In this document: in pieces, positions 61,328 through 64,000 of the stretch
Layout: each line of letters opens with the position of its first letter
Position numbering within the stretch: position 1 is the first letter of the stretch
Assembly (NCBI GenBank): GCA_918026815.1
Contig: CAKJVC010000074.1
Span: 18,181-82,180 of the forward strand
Length of the DNA stretch: 64,000 nucleotides
Direction of reading: 5' to 3'
From: Chalara sp. BL73
Lineage: Eukaryota > Ascomycota > Leotiomycetes > Helotiales
Notes under the pieces: model-generated
Told to the model about the DNA's origin: nothing
The model's input: only the letters and a program-made list of their open reading frames with translations
Database searches by the model: none
Position numbers and translations under genes: made by a program

Positions 61328-62133
61328 GTTTGTTAGTTTCTCAAGCAATGTTGTGATAGCAATTAGAGAATGCGCCAGCTGGAGTCCATGTGCACGTAGC
61401 CAGGAAGGTTATTGCTATGTGATAGGGTGGACTCATAGCATTCACTAGAATCTCGGGTGGTGTTCGGATCAAGGCAGACCCAAAGGCGGTCAAGAGATGT
61501 TCTAGTCCAGCAAACACACGCAAGCTGATGCCCGCCGAGTCTGGATGAAGTGTCTGTCAAGCTCGGAAGGGAGGAATATACGGTTGGTCCAGGCCCAACG
61601 TCATTGTTCGTTTCTTTGTTTACTTTGTCGATCCGCCGTTCGTGGCCTCAAAACAGTAGGATGGAGGCGTATCACTTAAAGGCTTGGAACCCCCTTTTCA
61701 TTTTGCTGTAATTTCATGGGAAAGGGAGAAAGGGACTCTGAATTATTGCGCAACCATGGCTGTCGAGATAAGGTCACCGTATGTAGCGGTCCAATCACAG
61801 CATCACGCCCAGCCCAGGCTTCAACCTCGAAAGACGAGAATTCATCTCTCACGATTTCTACAACAAACGCTAATAAATTCACCGCATCTTGCTTTGTAGA
61901 ATACCAGCTCGCGCTTCATCCTATACCTCGATCCTCCGTAGGGAATCGCGGCTCATCTGTGCGACAAGCTACTACGAGTCGAGTCGGGTCGAGTCAGTTA
62001 AGATCCATTGCAAGTTCCGCCACCAAAAGGACTTGGGACCTCCTTGTCCTTCATAGAAGGCACAGCCAAGGTGTCTACCAGCAAACTGGCCCAGGATGAT
62101 GTGCAGGATACAGCGACCCTCAGGCTAGATGCT
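61328..62133. other. Region upstream of the Hos4-like gene
   Basis: About 800 bp with the presumed divergent promoters. From 62008 the Hos4-like frame is open but has no ATG (it begins with TTG, LQVPPPKG), so a 5' exon may end in here. I could not fix its splice sites. Confidence 0.45.
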
Positions 62134-64000
62134 ATGGATGCCTCACCTAAAGGCGAAGCTGTTATCTCAAAGCCCGCGACTTTGCCAGATACTTCCGCAA
62201 GCGTGACGGAGCCGACGACAACCACCGCCGCGAGCACTCCTAATGGCATCAAGTCATCCCCTCCACTTTTACAGAGACACTCTGCGATCAGTTTTGACGA
62301 TGCCATGGACACTGCTGAACCAAAGAGCGACTCGGAAGCTGAGACTATTGTATTGCCTGGTATGGATGGACATTCACCATCGAAAATTAGGAAATCTATC
62401 AAGCATGAAGCTAAGAGCGAAGATGAGGGTATGGACATACGCATGGTAGACTCACCATCTCCTAAGGACTCGGCCGAAAAGGGAGAGAAGGTATCGGAAC
62501 GAGTGAAGACGAATGAATATAGGTATCAAAAGAGGAGACACGAGGCCGACTCTGCGACTTCCTCGAGCTTAGGAAAGAGGAAACGTCCCGAAAATGGCGA
62601 AGGCTCCCATAACAATGATTCGCCGCTTACACATGACGGGCAATCTGAAGAGAATAATACCAAGAACAATGACTCGTCGTCACTATCCATTCCCTCGCCA
62701 TCGTCCCCGATAGGATCCATGAGGTCGTTGTCGTCAAGGCCCGCAGGTTCAGACTCTGAGCTTTCAAGGTCTCCTTCACCGCGTGCTTCTAGCCGGGATA
62801 AAGCCACGTCAGTTGAACGTGGTTTTTCTCGCAAGAAGCAGGGTCGTTCCGGATCTGGAGATGAAGATGAAGGTCGGAGGTATAATAGACATCGAAGTTC
62901 TGGAGCCGATCCAAAACGAGGCAAGGTGCAGCCTTCGGTGAAAGGTGGCCTAGTGAGTTCTCGAAAGCGTACAAGATCAGTTTCACCGCCAGCACGAAGC
63001 CATAGGCGTAGTACCTCTACTCAAATGCCATCTTTTGGTAACAAGAAGAAGCGCATCCCAGCGCCTCTGCAGTCGACGGAGTATCAATCTGATGACTCTT
63101 CTGCAAGTGGTGCATCGCACCCTCGTAGTTCACGATTGCGACACCTTGCGGCCCCTACAACCGGAGAGTCGGTCATCTCGCCTGCAAAAATGCCACCACA
63201 TAAGAAGAATGTCAATTCTTCAGGCCAGACTTTTGTGGCGAGGGCCTGCGCCTCCGGCAAACTGGAAATTGTGAAGCAACGCCTGGAAGATCGACCAGAA
63301 GATTTAGACGAAGGAGACTATGCTCAAAACACCCCTCTACATTACGCTAGTATTGCTGGATACGCAGATATCGTCAAGTATCTGCTGGATGCGGGCTGTG
63401 TAGTGGACCCTATTAATATAATGAGGACACTCCTCTACATGATGCAATTGACAATGGCCATCTTGATGTGGTTAAGTTACTTCTCGATGCTGGTGCAAAT
63501 CCTAGGAAAACTAATGGCAAAGGAGAGGATCCTTATAATTTGGTTGAGGATGATACGGACGTCACTGAAGAAATGAGAGAAGCCATTCTAGCAGCGACAC
63601 AAAGAACGAACGGTCGACGGTCTTCTGGCGATGATCAACTGCTCGATGTTGACAATCGTACGTCCCGTGTAAAAGGCAGCCCTCAGAATACGCCGCCAAT
63701 TCAGGCTTACGAGGTAGGTCAACTAGAATCAAGAACTTGGGTCTTGGGCGCTTTTACGACGCCTGTATCTCAATAGTTCTTAGAATTATTTAGAAGACGT
63801 TTACTGACCAACATTATTATAGGCGAAAGAAGCAAGCATTACTAGCCGGAGGAATGCTTCTACACGGGCCATGAAAACAAGCGACACGTTATTGTATCAG
63901 CCAATGAACAAAACAGAACTCAGAAATGCCGCTGCGGAGGGTGACAGCGGAAGAGTCGCTACAATTTTAGATGTTCACAATGGCAACCTAGATGATGCTC
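62134..64000 (+). CDS. HOS4: Hos4-like ankyrin protein, 5' part; one apparent missing base (partial)
   Basis: The first in-frame ATG is 62134; the frame is open back to 62008. The long first exon ends at 63713, followed by a 109-nt intron (63714-63822) and an exon running off the window. The N-terminus is charged and disordered, with RS-like and KKKR stretches (RSHRRSTSTQMPS, KKKRIPAPLQSTEYQSDDSS). Ankyrin repeats follow: FVARACASGKLEIVKQRL, NTPLHYASIAGYADIVKYLL, then TPLHDAIDNGHLDVVKLLL. One base must be added at about 63411-63425 to pass from the second repeat to the third; exon length then closes exactly. Hos4 is an ankyrin subunit of the Set3 histone deacetylase complex. Another ankyrin protein is possible. 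Confidence 0.6.

Overview
The window is nuclear DNA from a filamentous ascomycete (Pezizomycotina). The evidence is short GT-AG introns (mostly 44-110 nt) with CTAAC/CTGAC-like branch sites, spaced single-copy genes on both strands, and proteins that read like those of Leotiomycetes such as Botrytis or Sclerotinia. That class placement is a judgement from protein flavour, not a test. No bacterial, plasmid, viral or CRISPR features were seen. Gene models were built by hand from splice signals, phase arithmetic and family knowledge. Where exon lengths are given, they sum to whole codons unless a missing base is noted.

Layout. 1-643 (-): 5' end of a GCN1-like translational activator. 1266-6591 (+): DEAH-box helicase of the DHX29/DHX57 type, ten exons. 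7152-9406 (-): unknown proline-rich protein. 9.4-12.1 kb: gene-poor. 12078-15968 (+): FHA-forkhead factor of the Fhl1 type. 18135-18641 (+): small fungal protein in three exons. 19821-20222 (-): TEN1 telomere protein, divergent from SNF7 (ESCRT-III, 20819-21662, +). 23729-30541 (+): giant acidic disordered protein with about 62 coding copies of a 15-bp minisatellite. 30932-34008 (-): Osh3-type oxysterol-binding protein. 34785-35586 (-): ALG13, divergent from the mitochondrial ribosomal protein Rsm24 (36022-37290, +). 37674-38009 (-): small broken ORF. 39906-41613 (-): membrane-tailed fatty aldehyde dehydrogenase. 42616-44372 (-): AP-3 mu. 44616-44964 (+): DMAC1/Dmo2-like mitochondrial protein with a GC-AG intron. 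45794-46847 (+): exosome Rrp4.

From about 48 kb onward: an Arg/Ser-rich protein (-), the RAM-network protein Sog2 (-), the GTPase Rbg1/DRG1 (-), a fragmentary unknown gene, two head-to-head degenerate phosphotransferases, polyprenol reductase Dfg10 (+), ALKBH6 (-), and the 5' part of a Hos4-like ankyrin protein (+) that runs off the end.

Most genes are housekeeping: translation control, RNA decay, splicing-type RS protein, N-glycosylation (ALG13 and polyprenol reductase both serve the dolichol pathway), membrane traffic (SNF7, AP-3, OSH3), telomere and chromatin. The main anomaly is that nearly every gene between 48.4 and 63.5 kb needs one or more single added bases to restore its frame, including the very conserved RBG1. 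Conserved genes in the first 47 kb need none. This looks more like a local sequence-quality problem than a set of dead genes. I found no convincing new biological system. The strongest biological curiosities are the VEEQP minisatellite gene, a pair of related small ORFs starting MADKVT, and the small conserved three-exon protein at 18.1 kb.
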